Below the pieces are notes generated by a model. That model was not told the DNA's origin, made no database searches, and saw nothing but the letters and a program-made list of their open reading frames with translations. DNA of 64,000 bases from Pedobacter steynii (GTDB taxonomy: Bacteria > Bacteroidota > Bacteroidia > Sphingobacteriales > Sphingobacteriaceae), in NCBI RefSeq assembly GCF_001721645.1, contig NZ_CP017141.1, positions 2,108,001 through 2,172,000 of the forward strand, written 5' to 3'. The translations under genes were made by a program, and so were the position numbers. Shown here piece after piece: positions 1 through 9,587 of the stretch (position 1 is its first letter; each line of letters begins with the position of its first letter).

Positions 1-642
1 ACTGATTTTACCAGTGTCAGTTTTGAACTGGAAGCAAAAGGAACAGTCAGAAATGCCCACAATCTGGCCACCTCTTATATCAAAAAGCAGGCTTTAAAAG
101 GGGAATATCCCAATATTTCGGTTGATTATAGTAAGGTGATCCTGAGCAATGGCAGCCTGCCTGGTGCTGCTGATCTGAAAATAGAAAAGAAAGAAAAAGG
201 CGTGTTGCTGAGCTGGGATACTACAGGTAGCGATGATGATATCGTAATGATTTTGCTTTGTCATCCTTTACAAAAAAGGGCCACTTCCTGTATCAATGCA
301 GGTCGCAGAGATGCGGGATCCTATTTTATCGGCTTGCGTGAAGATTACCTGGAGGAACCAATAGAAGCTTATATCTGTTTTCGGGCAGCGGATGGTAAGG
401 CCATCTCCAACAGTGCTTATGTTGGCAACCTGAATGGAGAGATCGAGAGTCCGGAGGAGCGCGCGCAAAATAAGAAGTATCAGCTGATTAAACAGCGCTT
501 TGATGTGGTAGAGTCCGATTATTTACAGCAATTGAAGGATAATTGGGGACAACGGGTAGATAGCAAAGCGTTCCGGAATCTGGAAAAGGAATATGAAGTG
601 CTAAAGAACAAACTGGAGCATCTTCCGGGGAAACCAGGTTGA
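1..642 (+). CDS. Probable DUF6266 family protein, 3' part only
   Basis: The reading frame is open from the first base of the window, so the gene starts upstream; a GTG at 136 is internal and not a believable start. At least 213 residues are visible. The visible part looks like a beta-rich domain ending in a motif like AISNSAYVGNL, which resembles the end of the DUF6266 family common in Pedobacter and relatives. After it comes a charged, probably coiled-coil tail of about 60 residues rich in Lys, Glu and Gln. The function of the family is not known. It lies 86 bases upstream of the FecR gene on the same strand but shares no visible theme with it. The family call is from memory of the motif and is moderate; the presence of a real gene is secure. 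Confidence 0.6.
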   Translation, partial: TDFTSVSFELEAKGTVRNAHNLATSYIKKQALKGEYPNISVDYSKVILSNGSLPGAADLKIEKKEKGVLLSWDTTGSDDDIVMILLCHPLQKRATSCINAGRRDAGSYFIGLREDYLEEPIEAYICFRAADGKAISNSAYVGNLNGEIESPEERAQNKKYQLIKQRFDVVESDYLQQLKDNWGQRVDSKAFRNLEKEYEVLKNKLEHLPGKPG

Positions 643-728
643 TCTGTTAAAATATTTTTTCATCATCGATAGTACTACCTCCTTAAATATGTGTTTAGGT
701 TATTATACTACTGAACATTTAAGGAAAA

Positions 729-1757
729 ATGGAGAAGTCTATCAACAAAACCGGGTTACTACAATTTTTGCAGGGGAACTGTTCAAATAAGGAATCGATT
801 AGGATCAATCAATTCTTAAGGACTTCTGATGGGCAAAATTTAATGAATGAACTGTTAAACGAACGTTTGGAGTTGGCAGCCAGTGAAGAGGTTGATCAGG
901 GAAGACTTTCCAAATGGAAAGAGGAATGGAGTTTGAAATTTCAAGCGGAATCTGAAAACCCTGCGGCAGAAAATGAAACACGCCATGCAGAGGGAAAAAA
1001 AACACGGCTAAATGTATTTTTGCGTTATGCTGCTGTCTTTACAGCCTTGATTTTGGGCATTGGAATTTACAGTATTTCAATTAGAAAGAATAAATCTGCT
1101 CAGCCCGACGCTCTGGAGTTGGTGCAAAGAAATCCGTTGGGTCGTCATTCCAGCTTTAGCCTGGCGGATGGAACGAAAGTTTATCTCGGTCCAGGCAGTG
1201 CGCTATCTTATTCTGCAGATTTCTCCGGAAACAAAAGAGAAGTGATCTTAAAAGGTGAAGCCTATTTTGAAGTAACAAAGAATAGGGAAAAGCCATTCAT
1301 GATATATACTGAAAATTTAAGAACTCAGGTATTGGGTACAACCTTTAAGGTCAGCTCCTTTCAGGGAAGTCCGATTCTGGTTTCGGTAACCAGTGGTAAA
1401 GTAAGGGTAGACCGGCTTGCTGATGGTGAAGCTCAGGAATTAGCAGTTTTGAATCCTGGCGAACAAGTATCCTATAACCAGCATTCCGGAGCACAAAAAT
1501 CCAGTTTCAATATTGAAAATGTAAAAAACTGGAAGCAGGGGCAACTGATTTTTGATGGTACACCACTTTTGGAACTCACCAACCAAATCAGCAGGTGGTA
1601 TAATGTATCTATAAACATCAGCTCGGAATCATTAAAGCAAATTCCTATCACAGTAACTCTTGACGGAAATATGCCTGTATATCAATTCCTGGACGGATTA
1701 AGTGCTTCGTTTGGATTCAACTATAAAATAAAGGACCAGGTCATTACCATCTATTAA
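729..1757 (+). CDS. FecR-family anti-sigma factor
   Basis: A 342-residue single-pass membrane regulator. Residues 1-95 are a cytoplasmic sigma-binding region, 97-118 a membrane helix, about 135-230 the periplasmic FecR domain, and about 270-342 the DUF4974-type C-terminal domain, with a GQLIFDGTPLLEL stretch typical of Bacteroidota FecR proteins. In this family the periplasmic part contacts the STN domain of a TonB receptor and the cytoplasmic part controls an ECF sigma factor. The STN receptor follows at 1930, as expected. No sigma gene lies directly upstream, which is unusual; the only ECF sigma gene in the window is at 22663-23250, at the far end of the locus. The N-terminal region is short compared with FecR proteins carrying a DUF4880 domain. 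Confidence 0.92.
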   Translation: MEKSINKTGLLQFLQGNCSNKESIRINQFLRTSDGQNLMNELLNERLELAASEEVDQGRLSKWKEEWSLKFQAESENPAAENETRHAEGKKTRLNVFLRYAAVFTALILGIGIYSISIRKNKSAQPDALELVQRNPLGRHSSFSLADGTKVYLGPGSALSYSADFSGNKREVILKGEAYFEVTKNREKPFMIYTENLRTQVLGTTFKVSSFQGSPILVSVTSGKVRVDRLADGEAQELAVLNPGEQVSYNQHSGAQKSSFNIENVKNWKQGQLIFDGTPLLELTNQISRWYNVSINISSESLKQIPITVTLDGNMPVYQFLDGLSASFGFNYKIKDQVITIY

Positions 1758-1840
1758 CATAAAACCTAAAAGCTATGTAAAAATTCTACACTAAACACAA
1801 AAATCGCCCTCCATCTAAGGAGAACGATTTCAAATAGGTC

Positions 1841-1875
1841 AATAACCAAAAGATTTGGACGTCACATTGGTTATT
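1841..1875. other. Inverted repeat between fecR and the TonB receptor gene
   Basis: AATAACCAA (1841-1849) is repeated inverted as TTGGTTATT (1867-1875) with 17 bases between. No T-run follows directly, so it may be a regulator site, a weak attenuator, or chance. It lies in the 172-base gap upstream of the receptor gene. Confidence 0.3.
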
Positions 1876-1929
1876 TAATTAACAGATTCTTTCGGAAATC
1901 CGAGAGTAACCTTCTAATTCTATAAAAGT

Positions 1930-4900
1930 ATGCAAAAAGGATTTATTCCTTATCCATCCGTAAGTTTTTTTTTAATTAAAAATGATAGAATCAAGTTTCT
2001 AATGAGATTTTCATTTGTTTTAGCGGTGACGACATTAATATTTGTAAGTCTCTTGTCTGCCAGCGAAGGGCATAGTCAGGGCTTAGACCAGGCGATCAGA
2101 CTTTCTATTAAAAATGCAAGCGTAAAAGAAAGCATACTTGCAATTGAAAAAGAAAGTGGTATCCGCTTTTTAATGAGAGATGACCTCATTAAAGGTTATG
2201 AAAAGAAGTTGAATATCTCTTCTCCGAAAATTACCGTCAGACATGCTTTGGAAGAAGTATTATCGGGTACGCCACTTACCTATGTAGAGCTTAATGGCTT
2301 TGTATCGGTGGTGACCAGATCGGCTCAGTTCCAGATTACAGGTAAGGTAATTGATGATAAGACGAAAGAATCATTAATTGGGGTATCTGTAAGAATTAAG
2401 GGCGCACAGGCTTCTACATTTACCGATAATCAGGGGAACTTTTCTTTGAAAATTCCGGGATATGGGGTAACCCTTCAATTTCAATCTATAGGTTATCAAT
2501 CGGCAGAACTGCGTGTCGATGATGCCAGATCTGTGCAAAATGTAGGTTTAAAGATTCTGAGTACTGCTCTAAAGGAAGTAACGGTACATGCAAGGAGAAA
2601 AGCCAATACAGAAGCTGCAGTGTTGGATGAAAGGAGACTGTCAGGTGTTGTTCAGGACGCTATTTCTGCTCAGCAGATAGAAAGAACAGCAAGTATCACC
2701 ACTACACAGGCTTTACAGCGTGTGACAGGGGTAACCGTGACCGATGAGAAATTTGTGGCAATCAGGGGACTAGGTGAACGAAGTGTCATCGCACAGCTGA
2801 ATGGCGTGCGATTGGCATCTTCGGATCCCGACCGCACCTCTATTCCATTGGACCTTGTACCGGCATCATTACTGGATAACATTACGGTATATAAAACCGT
2901 AACTCCGGATAAGCCGGCCGATGCAGCATCCGGAATTATCGAATTAAAGACCAAGTCTATTCCTGAGTCCCAGACATTTGAGGTGGTTGCACAATCAGGA
3001 TACAATTCCAATGTCGGATACAGAGGGAACTACAATAGTTTCTACAACAGTGACATGGGAATCCTTGGAACAAAAATAAACGATAAAAATCTAAGGCCTG
3101 ATTTCCTGGCACTTTCAGAAAAATATCCTGACGGATTGGGCTCGATCCAGAAAATGATTGCCAATACCAATTATAGTGTAGAAACCCAAAAAGAAGTTAA
3201 CCGCATTAATTCCATTATGCAGAGCTTCGATCCCGCTTTAAAAACGGGATATAAAAAAGCACCCTTGAATCAATTGTACTCCATGACTTATGGCAATAAT
3301 TTTAAGGTTTTTAAAAATCATAAAATCGGATTAATACTCGGGGGAAATTATTACCGGCGGATTACCGATACTTATCAGGGAGATTTAACCCAATACAGCA
3401 TTTATCAGGGCGTGATTACTGGCAATAAGGACGTGTATAGTTTTCGGAATATTCCCAATTATGTGACTCCAAACGGTTTGTATATGGGTAAATATCAGAC
3501 CTATAAGGAGAATACAGGTGCTGAAATTTTAAACTACGGGGTGCTTGGAGGATTGGCTTACCGCTTCAACGAGCGTCATGAAATCAGTGCTCAATATATG
3601 GGGAGTTGGGGTGGCGAAAGTACCGCGACAAATTTAGCGGGTGGATATCAATATTCAGGACTACCGGGAACGGTGTCCAGCGACATCTATTCGATTAAAC
3701 AATCTTACCGGACCTTAAATATCTTCAACATCCAGGGAGAGCATAAAATTACTAAAGGAGCAAATGCACCACAGCTAAGCTACAATATCGCTTCTTCAAA
3801 TTCCAGTCAGAATGAACCGGATTATCGTTTTGTAACCCTTGCCAATTATACACCAACTGGTGGTGGCTGGTACATGAGGCCCCAGATTGGGGAGACAAGT
3901 ATCGGCGGTATAAAAACTTATTCCAAACATTTATATGCACTTAGCTCCGGATATGTAAATGGATTTGGTGCCTATGGGATTATCCAGGCAGAGCCTAACG
4001 GACGGAGGTGGCGTAAACTGGAGGAAAAGAATTACAATTATAAAGCTGATTTAAGCATTCCGTTTAACCTCTTCGGACAAAAACAGGAATTTAAAACAGG
4101 GGTCAATTACCTCTTCCGGGAAAGAAGCTTTACAGAGAACCATTTGTTGCTGCCGGGTTCAAATTTCACCAAATATGGGGCATTGCCGCTGTATGATGTG
4201 GAAGGCGACCTGGACCGTTTGGTGAGCAATGAGGTGATCGGCGTTCATGCTCCCTTGTCTGGACAAGGGGAGGGGATGATGCCGCTTGGAGGCTTTTTAT
4301 ACAACAGCCAGAAATCGCCGAACAATTATAAAGGATACTATGAAACAAATGCGGTATATACCATGCTCGATGTCCGCCTTTCGGAAAAGATCAGACTTGC
4401 AGGGGGAGTCCGTTTTGAAATGACCAGTATAGGATCGGTGGTTGATACCTCGAATGTATTTCTGGATCCTGCATTGTCTGCACCTACAGCAGAAGGATCA
4501 AAAATTCCGCTGATCCTGGTGGAGCCAAACTCTGTTCACAACGTGAACTATAAACCTTATTATTCCCTGAATCTGAACTATTCACTTCATAAAAACATGA
4601 ATTTCAGGGCGGCTTTTAACACGACTTTAGCAAGGCCGGAACTGAGAGAAATTACCAATGTTTTTGAATTTGATGCCTTTCAAATGGGACTGGTTATCGG
4701 AAATCCAAAGCTGGTAAATCAGCATACGAAAAACCTGGATTTTAGATGGGAATGGTTTCCCAATTCAGGCGAAGTACTGGCTTTCTCCGTATTTGGGAAA
4801 CAAATCGAGAACCAACTGGTCAGGGTATTCAATTTAAAAACAGATGGGCTGGCGGCTACTTATCCTGAGTTTCCTACAATACAATATCAGAATGATGAGA

Positions 4901-5439
4901 ATACCGGTAAAGTCTGGGGAATAGAGATGGAGATTGTCAAAGACCTGGAGAGAATCTGGTATCCATTGAAAAATTTCTTTGTGGGTTCCAATATGATGCT
5001 GGCACGAAGTCTCATCAACAAATCTACAGCGCGTTATAATGCCGGTAAATCTTTAGACAGGCATACGCCCAAAAACAGCCCTTTATTTGAACAAGCGCCT
5101 TATTCTATCAATTCCTGGTTAAACTATACCAATAAAAAAACAGGTACCGATCTGACCACTTCTTTCAACATGGTAGGAGAAAGGCTGGTGCAGATTAACC
5201 TGACAGGAGAACCGGATTTATACACCCGTCCGGTACCGATGCTGGATTTTGTATTCAGTCAGCGGTTAGCAAAGAAGATTCTCTTTAAGGGCTATGCAAA
5301 AAATATCCTGAATCCAAATATCCAGACTGTTTATGCCAATCCGGGAACCGGGGGAAAATGGTACGGCAATGAATACCTGAACCGCAGTTTTAAAAGAGGA
5401 ATGGAAGTAATGCTTGGTTTTACCTATAATCTATTTTAA
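1930..5439 (+). CDS. TonB-dependent receptor with STN signalling domain
   Basis: A 1169-residue outer-membrane transporter. It has a signal peptide with a long charged lead, then an STN (secretin/TonB N-terminal) domain at about 55-110, a carboxypeptidase-regulatory-like domain at about 135-215, a plug domain at about 230-345 with the motif AIRGLGERSVIAQLNG, and a beta-barrel to the end. The STN domain marks receptors that signal through FecR to an ECF sigma factor, and FecR is the preceding gene. Energy comes from TonB-ExbBD. The substrate cannot be told from sequence. The stop is followed by only 2 bases before the next lipoprotein gene, so they are cotranscribed and the lipoprotein is a likely surface partner. 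Confidence 0.93.
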   Translation: MQKGFIPYPSVSFFLIKNDRIKFLMRFSFVLAVTTLIFVSLLSASEGHSQGLDQAIRLSIKNASVKESILAIEKESGIRFLMRDDLIKGYEKKLNISSPKITVRHALEEVLSGTPLTYVELNGFVSVVTRSAQFQITGKVIDDKTKESLIGVSVRIKGAQASTFTDNQGNFSLKIPGYGVTLQFQSIGYQSAELRVDDARSVQNVGLKILSTALKEVTVHARRKANTEAAVLDERRLSGVVQDAISAQQIERTASITTTQALQRVTGVTVTDEKFVAIRGLGERSVIAQLNGVRLASSDPDRTSIPLDLVPASLLDNITVYKTVTPDKPADAASGIIELKTKSIPESQTFEVVAQSGYNSNVGYRGNYNSFYNSDMGILGTKINDKNLRPDFLALSEKYPDGLGSIQKMIANTNYSVETQKEVNRINSIMQSFDPALKTGYKKAPLNQLYSMTYGNNFKVFKNHKIGLILGGNYYRRITDTYQGDLTQYSIYQGVITGNKDVYSFRNIPNYVTPNGLYMGKYQTYKENTGAEILNYGVLGGLAYRFNERHEISAQYMGSWGGESTATNLAGGYQYSGLPGTVSSDIYSIKQSYRTLNIFNIQGEHKITKGANAPQLSYNIASSNSSQNEPDYRFVTLANYTPTGGGWYMRPQIGETSIGGIKTYSKHLYALSSGYVNGFGAYGIIQAEPNGRRWRKLEEKNYNYKADLSIPFNLFGQKQEFKTGVNYLFRERSFTENHLLLPGSNFTKYGALPLYDVEGDLDRLVSNEVIGVHAPLSGQGEGMMPLGGFLYNSQKSPNNYKGYYETNAVYTMLDVRLSEKIRLAGGVRFEMTSIGSVVDTSNVFLDPALSAPTAEGSKIPLILVEPNSVHNVNYKPYYSLNLNYSLHKNMNFRAAFNTTLARPELREITNVFEFDAFQMGLVIGNPKLVNQHTKNLDFRWEWFPNSGEVLAFSVFGKQIENQLVRVFNLKTDGLAATYPEFPTIQYQNDENTGKVWGIEMEIVKDLERIWYPLKNFFVGSNMMLARSLINKSTARYNAGKSLDRHTPKNSPLFEQAPYSINSWLNYTNKKTGTDLTTSFNMVGERLVQINLTGEPDLYTRPVPMLDFVFSQRLAKKILFKGYAKNILNPNIQTVYANPGTGGKWYGNEYLNRSFKRGMEVMLGFTYNLF

Positions 5440-5441
5440 TC

Positions 5442-7247
5442 ATGTTTCGAGAAGTATACAACAAAGTCAGCAATCAGCATCCTCCAAAATGGTTTTATAT
5501 AGCTGTGATCAGCTTATTGCTGTCTTACTCCTGTAAGAAAGAAAAGATTAATTTTCAAAGGGATACGGCTATAGAACGCATCACTGAAAATTTATCGGGA
5601 ACAAGAATTATTGATTTATTTGGCTATGATCATGTGATTGCTAATGGCGACAGCTTAACCAATTTCGTGATCCCGATTCATCCCAGTGATCCTGCTTACA
5701 AGGAAAATCACTATAAATTTCCCGGCACCAAATATTTCCCTCAGGATGGCCGTATGGGAAACAGCTGGTGGAGTGTCGAAAATGTAGATGCAAAAGTTGG
5801 GGCCATATGGCAGGTTCCTGCCGCTTTGTTTGGCAGTGACCATACCCTGAACCTGACGCTGCAGAATCTTGATTACGGAGGTAATCCCTATGAAATGGCA
5901 AACTTCTCTATCGGCCTGGAGAATAATAAGCCTATGGATTATTATGTAGTCAATAGCGCCGTAATGGGAGGAAAGGCGGACTACCTGATGACAGACCGCG
6001 ATGAAACGGAGCCTAAAAAGGGCTATTTTAAGATTCGTGTAATTAACCTGTCCTTCAAACTTGGGCCGCGTGCTAATTTTAACGGACCATTTGAAGAACA
6101 TTATGGGAAAATTTCACTGGCCTATGCGGATGGTCGTCCGGTGAGCAATGCCACCAGTAATATTGATCCGCTGAAAAAGGTTTCCGACTATGTGGAAATC
6201 CCATATGGGACCTATCAGTTTAAAGTGCTAAACGAAAAAGGAAGAGAAATCGCAGGAGCAACGGGCCATACGCCCAATAGAATTATTGATCCACCGAGCT
6301 CATCCATGCCCCGCAGTATTTTCGATCCTTCGTACATTGTCTACGCCCCGATACAAACTTATCAGCCTGGCGGGGTGTATACCATCGTGGTCAATCCATT
6401 TGGTTGTGAATTTTTCAAAAATGAACTGAATTATACCGATTTTAAATATCAAAATTCCTTCAAAATTATCATTGATAAAAAACCAGAGGTCAACCAATCT
6501 TTCGCCCGGGTACAGGCGGTAAATGCTTTGCCGGAACAAACGGTCAGTTTCCGCCTGAATGGCCAGACACTTACTGAAAACTTAAAGTATGCGGCAGCAA
6601 GCGCTTATCAGACAAAATCAACAGGTAAAAATCAAATTGAAGCGGTAGATCAGACTGGAAAAGTGCTGGCACAAATGGAACGAACGCTTGATCCGGGAAT
6701 GAATTATACCGTATGGCTTTATCCGACACCCGAGGGGCCGGCTAAAATAGTCGTTACCAATAACGATCTGAGTGGAGTCCTTCATGCCGGGACTGCTGAA
6801 GAAGATGCTTCGTATGATTACCGGTATTTTGCCATGCCATTCAGTAAACGCTTCCTGAACCTTTGTCCCGATGTTCCTTATCTGACAATAACGGCAAAAA
6901 ACGGGCAGGTTTTAGGCGATAAAAAAGACAATCCCGCGGTCTATAACCTCCGACCGGGGCAGGCACCTGAGCGCTTTCCTTATACTTGGGGAGACTGGTC
7001 AAGCAGGGAATATGAAATTCTTGCTTACCGGTCTACCCCTCAGGTAACGCCGGGAGTATGGGCGAGTGACATCAAAATCCTGACCAATGAAAACTTCATT
7101 GCCCGGAAAGAATTGTACACTTCGGGTTCCAAGACCATCCCCTTTCATGAACCGGGCATCTATAGCGTTGCCCTGATCGGAAGAACGGGGAATCAGGTTC
7201 CGGAGGCATTTAAAGCAAAAATGATCGTGGTTAAGCATAACCTCTGA
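5442..7247 (+). CDS. DUF4397-like surface lipoprotein
   Basis: A 601-residue lipoprotein. An N-terminal hydrophobic segment ends in SYSC followed by KKEK, which fits the Bacteroidota lipoprotein export signal for surface display. Two regions resemble the beta-sandwich DUF4397: about 185-300 and about 350-450 (SFARVQAVNALPEQTVSFRLN). Such domains are found in extracellular lipoproteins of unknown role. The start is 2 bases after the receptor stop, so translation is probably coupled; it is a good candidate for a cap or ligand-capture subunit of that receptor. No catalytic motif was seen. The N-terminal lead of about 20 residues before the hydrophobic core is long, but no other start lies near. 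Confidence 0.75.
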   Translation: MFREVYNKVSNQHPPKWFYIAVISLLLSYSCKKEKINFQRDTAIERITENLSGTRIIDLFGYDHVIANGDSLTNFVIPIHPSDPAYKENHYKFPGTKYFPQDGRMGNSWWSVENVDAKVGAIWQVPAALFGSDHTLNLTLQNLDYGGNPYEMANFSIGLENNKPMDYYVVNSAVMGGKADYLMTDRDETEPKKGYFKIRVINLSFKLGPRANFNGPFEEHYGKISLAYADGRPVSNATSNIDPLKKVSDYVEIPYGTYQFKVLNEKGREIAGATGHTPNRIIDPPSSSMPRSIFDPSYIVYAPIQTYQPGGVYTIVVNPFGCEFFKNELNYTDFKYQNSFKIIIDKKPEVNQSFARVQAVNALPEQTVSFRLNGQTLTENLKYAAASAYQTKSTGKNQIEAVDQTGKVLAQMERTLDPGMNYTVWLYPTPEGPAKIVVTNNDLSGVLHAGTAEEDASYDYRYFAMPFSKRFLNLCPDVPYLTITAKNGQVLGDKKDNPAVYNLRPGQAPERFPYTWGDWSSREYEILAYRSTPQVTPGVWASDIKILTNENFIARKELYTSGSKTIPFHEPGIYSVALIGRTGNQVPEAFKAKMIVVKHNL

Positions 7248-7314
7248 CAAGAAACCACGAACCTGGGAGGACCATTAACCAAGGCCCGATATCAACGAAC
7301 CTAAACCACAACTG

Positions 7315-8514
7315 ATGAAAAAAATAAGAGTAAATTATCTGATCATTTTATTGTTTTGCCTAAGTGCTTGTGGCAAGATCGAATACACTAAAATGGAATC
7401 CCCGGCTTATCTCAGGGTATTCAATAATTTTACCTACAACCTGACGGTAGAAAATAAAAATGAGCAATTTCCGATTTTCACCATGCTCATTGAGCCTAAA
7501 TTTGATGGGAGCGGGACGGTCACAGGCGCGGAAGTTATCGGAGATTTTCTGGACAAAAGAGACTACTATGCTCCACCTTATCCTTCCCATATCGGGAATA
7601 GTACTTCTGTGTTTAACCCGGAGTATCCGGGAAAAGAAAATGTACTTGTAGGCCCGATACTGAATGGATTTGATTTAAGCAGCTGGGCACAGGTGCCTTC
7701 AGGAAAAAGAAGGGTGATGTTTGTTTACCGCCCCAAAAGTGAAGTCCCCTTTTTGCAATTGCCTAAGCAGTTGAGGAGCAAGGTGCTGGTTGATACCGTT
7801 TTGAACCTGGAGAAAGGAGAAGTCTTTACCCTGCACCTGCTACAGAAAGATTTTAATACCCGTGAGAATGGGATGATTCTGAGGCAGGAGCAATTTCATA
7901 AAATACCTTTATCAGATTCCCTGGTTTACGTCAATATCTATAACATGAGTTCCAAAGGATTCTGGAATGCAAACGCAGGGTTTAAAGATAAATTTGAGCG
8001 GATGGGGATGTTGAATTTCGGGATTAAAGATGTGATGAACGTCTATTATTCGCTGGTAAATTATGACCAGGGACAAGGGCAATGGTTTGACCGGGCGGTC
8101 AATGGACATAATAAAGCTTTTATGGGCACCATCCACCGGGATACCGAGTCCAGTAAGGTGCATCCTTATTTTAGTTTTCCGGTCTTCGCGGATGCAGGAA
8201 GCAATAACATCTCCACTAAAATCTGGCAGCGCTTCTTTTTCCTGCCTCCGGGAAACTCTTTGGAGAACTACCTGCACTACGAGCTTTATAATGACAATGA
8301 AGGGAGTTTTGCGATCGTCAATTGCTTTGAAAACGGGCTGGTAAGGCCATTTGCGGACTGGGGAGGCGCAGCAATGTTACCCAATCTATTGGTAAATGTG
8401 CACTCAGGAACCCATAACCCACAGACGTTTGGAACAGTAAATACCTTGGAAATCGTAAATGGAAAAGTTTTCTTAACCACAATACAGCGAAAATATGCAC
8501 CCCCTGTATATTAA
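7315..8514 (+). CDS. Lipoprotein of unknown function in uptake locus
   Basis: A 399-residue predicted lipoprotein with lipobox LSAC. Just after the Cys it has an AYLRVFNNF stretch reminiscent of DUF4397 openings, but I do not recognise the rest. It is rich in Tyr, Phe and Asn, with a beta-strand pattern, and has no catalytic motif or membrane helix after the signal. It follows the DUF4397-like gene after 67 bases and precedes the first fasciclin gene by 8 bases, so it belongs to the same operon. It is probably an outer-leaflet binding or structural component; that is inference from location. Confidence 0.7.
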   Translation: MKKIRVNYLIILLFCLSACGKIEYTKMESPAYLRVFNNFTYNLTVENKNEQFPIFTMLIEPKFDGSGTVTGAEVIGDFLDKRDYYAPPYPSHIGNSTSVFNPEYPGKENVLVGPILNGFDLSSWAQVPSGKRRVMFVYRPKSEVPFLQLPKQLRSKVLVDTVLNLEKGEVFTLHLLQKDFNTRENGMILRQEQFHKIPLSDSLVYVNIYNMSSKGFWNANAGFKDKFERMGMLNFGIKDVMNVYYSLVNYDQGQGQWFDRAVNGHNKAFMGTIHRDTESSKVHPYFSFPVFADAGSNNISTKIWQRFFFLPPGNSLENYLHYELYNDNEGSFAIVNCFENGLVRPFADWGGAAMLPNLLVNVHSGTHNPQTFGTVNTLEIVNGKVFLTTIQRKYAPPVY

Positions 8515-8522
8515 AACACGAA

Positions 8523-9566
8523 ATGATGATGAAACAATATAGCTTAAAATTTATGGTTTTTCTGCTCCTGGTGTTGAACCTGGCCTGTAAACATGAAAGG
8601 GTAGTCCTTTTTGCACCCAATCTTAACTTAAGGCCCGCAGGAGAATTTATCAACAACAATTATGAGTTCAAACTATTTAATGCTGCCCTGAAAATCACTG
8701 GATTATCGGAAATACTTAACGGTCAGGGGCCATTCACCGTTTTTGCACCAAGCGATCTGGCATTTAACAATATGGGCATCAGGACGCCCGCTGATTTTCA
8801 GAAAATGAACCTGGACAGCCTGCGGGATGTGATGAAATATCATATCGTTACGCAAAGAATGAGCAGTATGGATGTGGCTAAGAAAACAGTAGACAATCCG
8901 TTCAACACGCTGTTAGGCCATCCGGTCTTATTAAGCCTTGGCAACGATACCGATTATGATTTTTATATCAATGGTTCCAGGATCACCAGAAAAGACATTG
9001 ACCTCGCTAATGGGATATTAAACACAGTGGATAAGGTGATTAAATACCAGCCTGTTACGGTTAAAAAGTACCTGGAGAGCCAGGAGAGATACGGTATTTT
9101 CGTTGCCGCCTTAAAAAAATTCGGTTTGCTGGATCAGTTGGATACGGAAGGACCATGGACGGTACTTGCCCTACCGAACTCCGCATTTGAGCAGCAGAAC
9201 ATCAGTAAAGAAGACATTGAAAAATTAAATCCGGCTTCTTTTAAAAAGCGGCTTTTTGGCACTTACATTTTCAAGCTTCAATTTTTCCGTTCCGATCTGC
9301 TCATTTTAACGAAAAGCGGAGGTTCAGGAGAATATGATCCTTCCGGTGCTGCTGTGCGTGTTCCGATACCGGGAGATGAAGAATATAGTCATGGGATGGC
9401 AGGCTATAACCTGTTTGTCATTAAAACGGACTATGGGAATTATCCGATTGTCAGGGAAACCACAACAGGGCCCGCCGACAGGATTGATTTATTATTTAAG
9501 AATGGGATTATACATGAAGCCGGAGAGCTGGTCATCTATCCCGAAGAGGCATTAATCAGACCCTAA
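8523..9566 (+). CDS. Fasciclin (FAS1) domain lipoprotein 1
   Basis: A 347-residue lipoprotein (LAC lipobox, Cys near residue 22) with two FAS1 domains. The first, about 40-180, has LNGQGPFTVFAPSDLAF, the H1 motif of the family; the second, about 190-345, is diverged with GPWTVLALPNSAF. FAS1 domains are adhesive beta-rich modules on cell surfaces; in Bacteroidota they often occur as lipoproteins near SusCD genes. This is the first of three consecutive FAS1 genes with short gaps, which suggests duplication followed by divergence. A choice of three ATG codons exists at 8523, 8526 and 8529; the first is used here. Confidence 0.85.
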   Translation: MMMKQYSLKFMVFLLLVLNLACKHERVVLFAPNLNLRPAGEFINNNYEFKLFNAALKITGLSEILNGQGPFTVFAPSDLAFNNMGIRTPADFQKMNLDSLRDVMKYHIVTQRMSSMDVAKKTVDNPFNTLLGHPVLLSLGNDTDYDFYINGSRITRKDIDLANGILNTVDKVIKYQPVTVKKYLESQERYGIFVAALKKFGLLDQLDTEGPWTVLALPNSAFEQQNISKEDIEKLNPASFKKRLFGTYIFKLQFFRSDLLILTKSGGSGEYDPSGAAVRVPIPGDEEYSHGMAGYNLFVIKTDYGNYPIVRETTTGPADRIDLLFKNGIIHEAGELVIYPEEALIRP

Positions 9567-9587
9567 ACACGATTTAAAACATTTAAT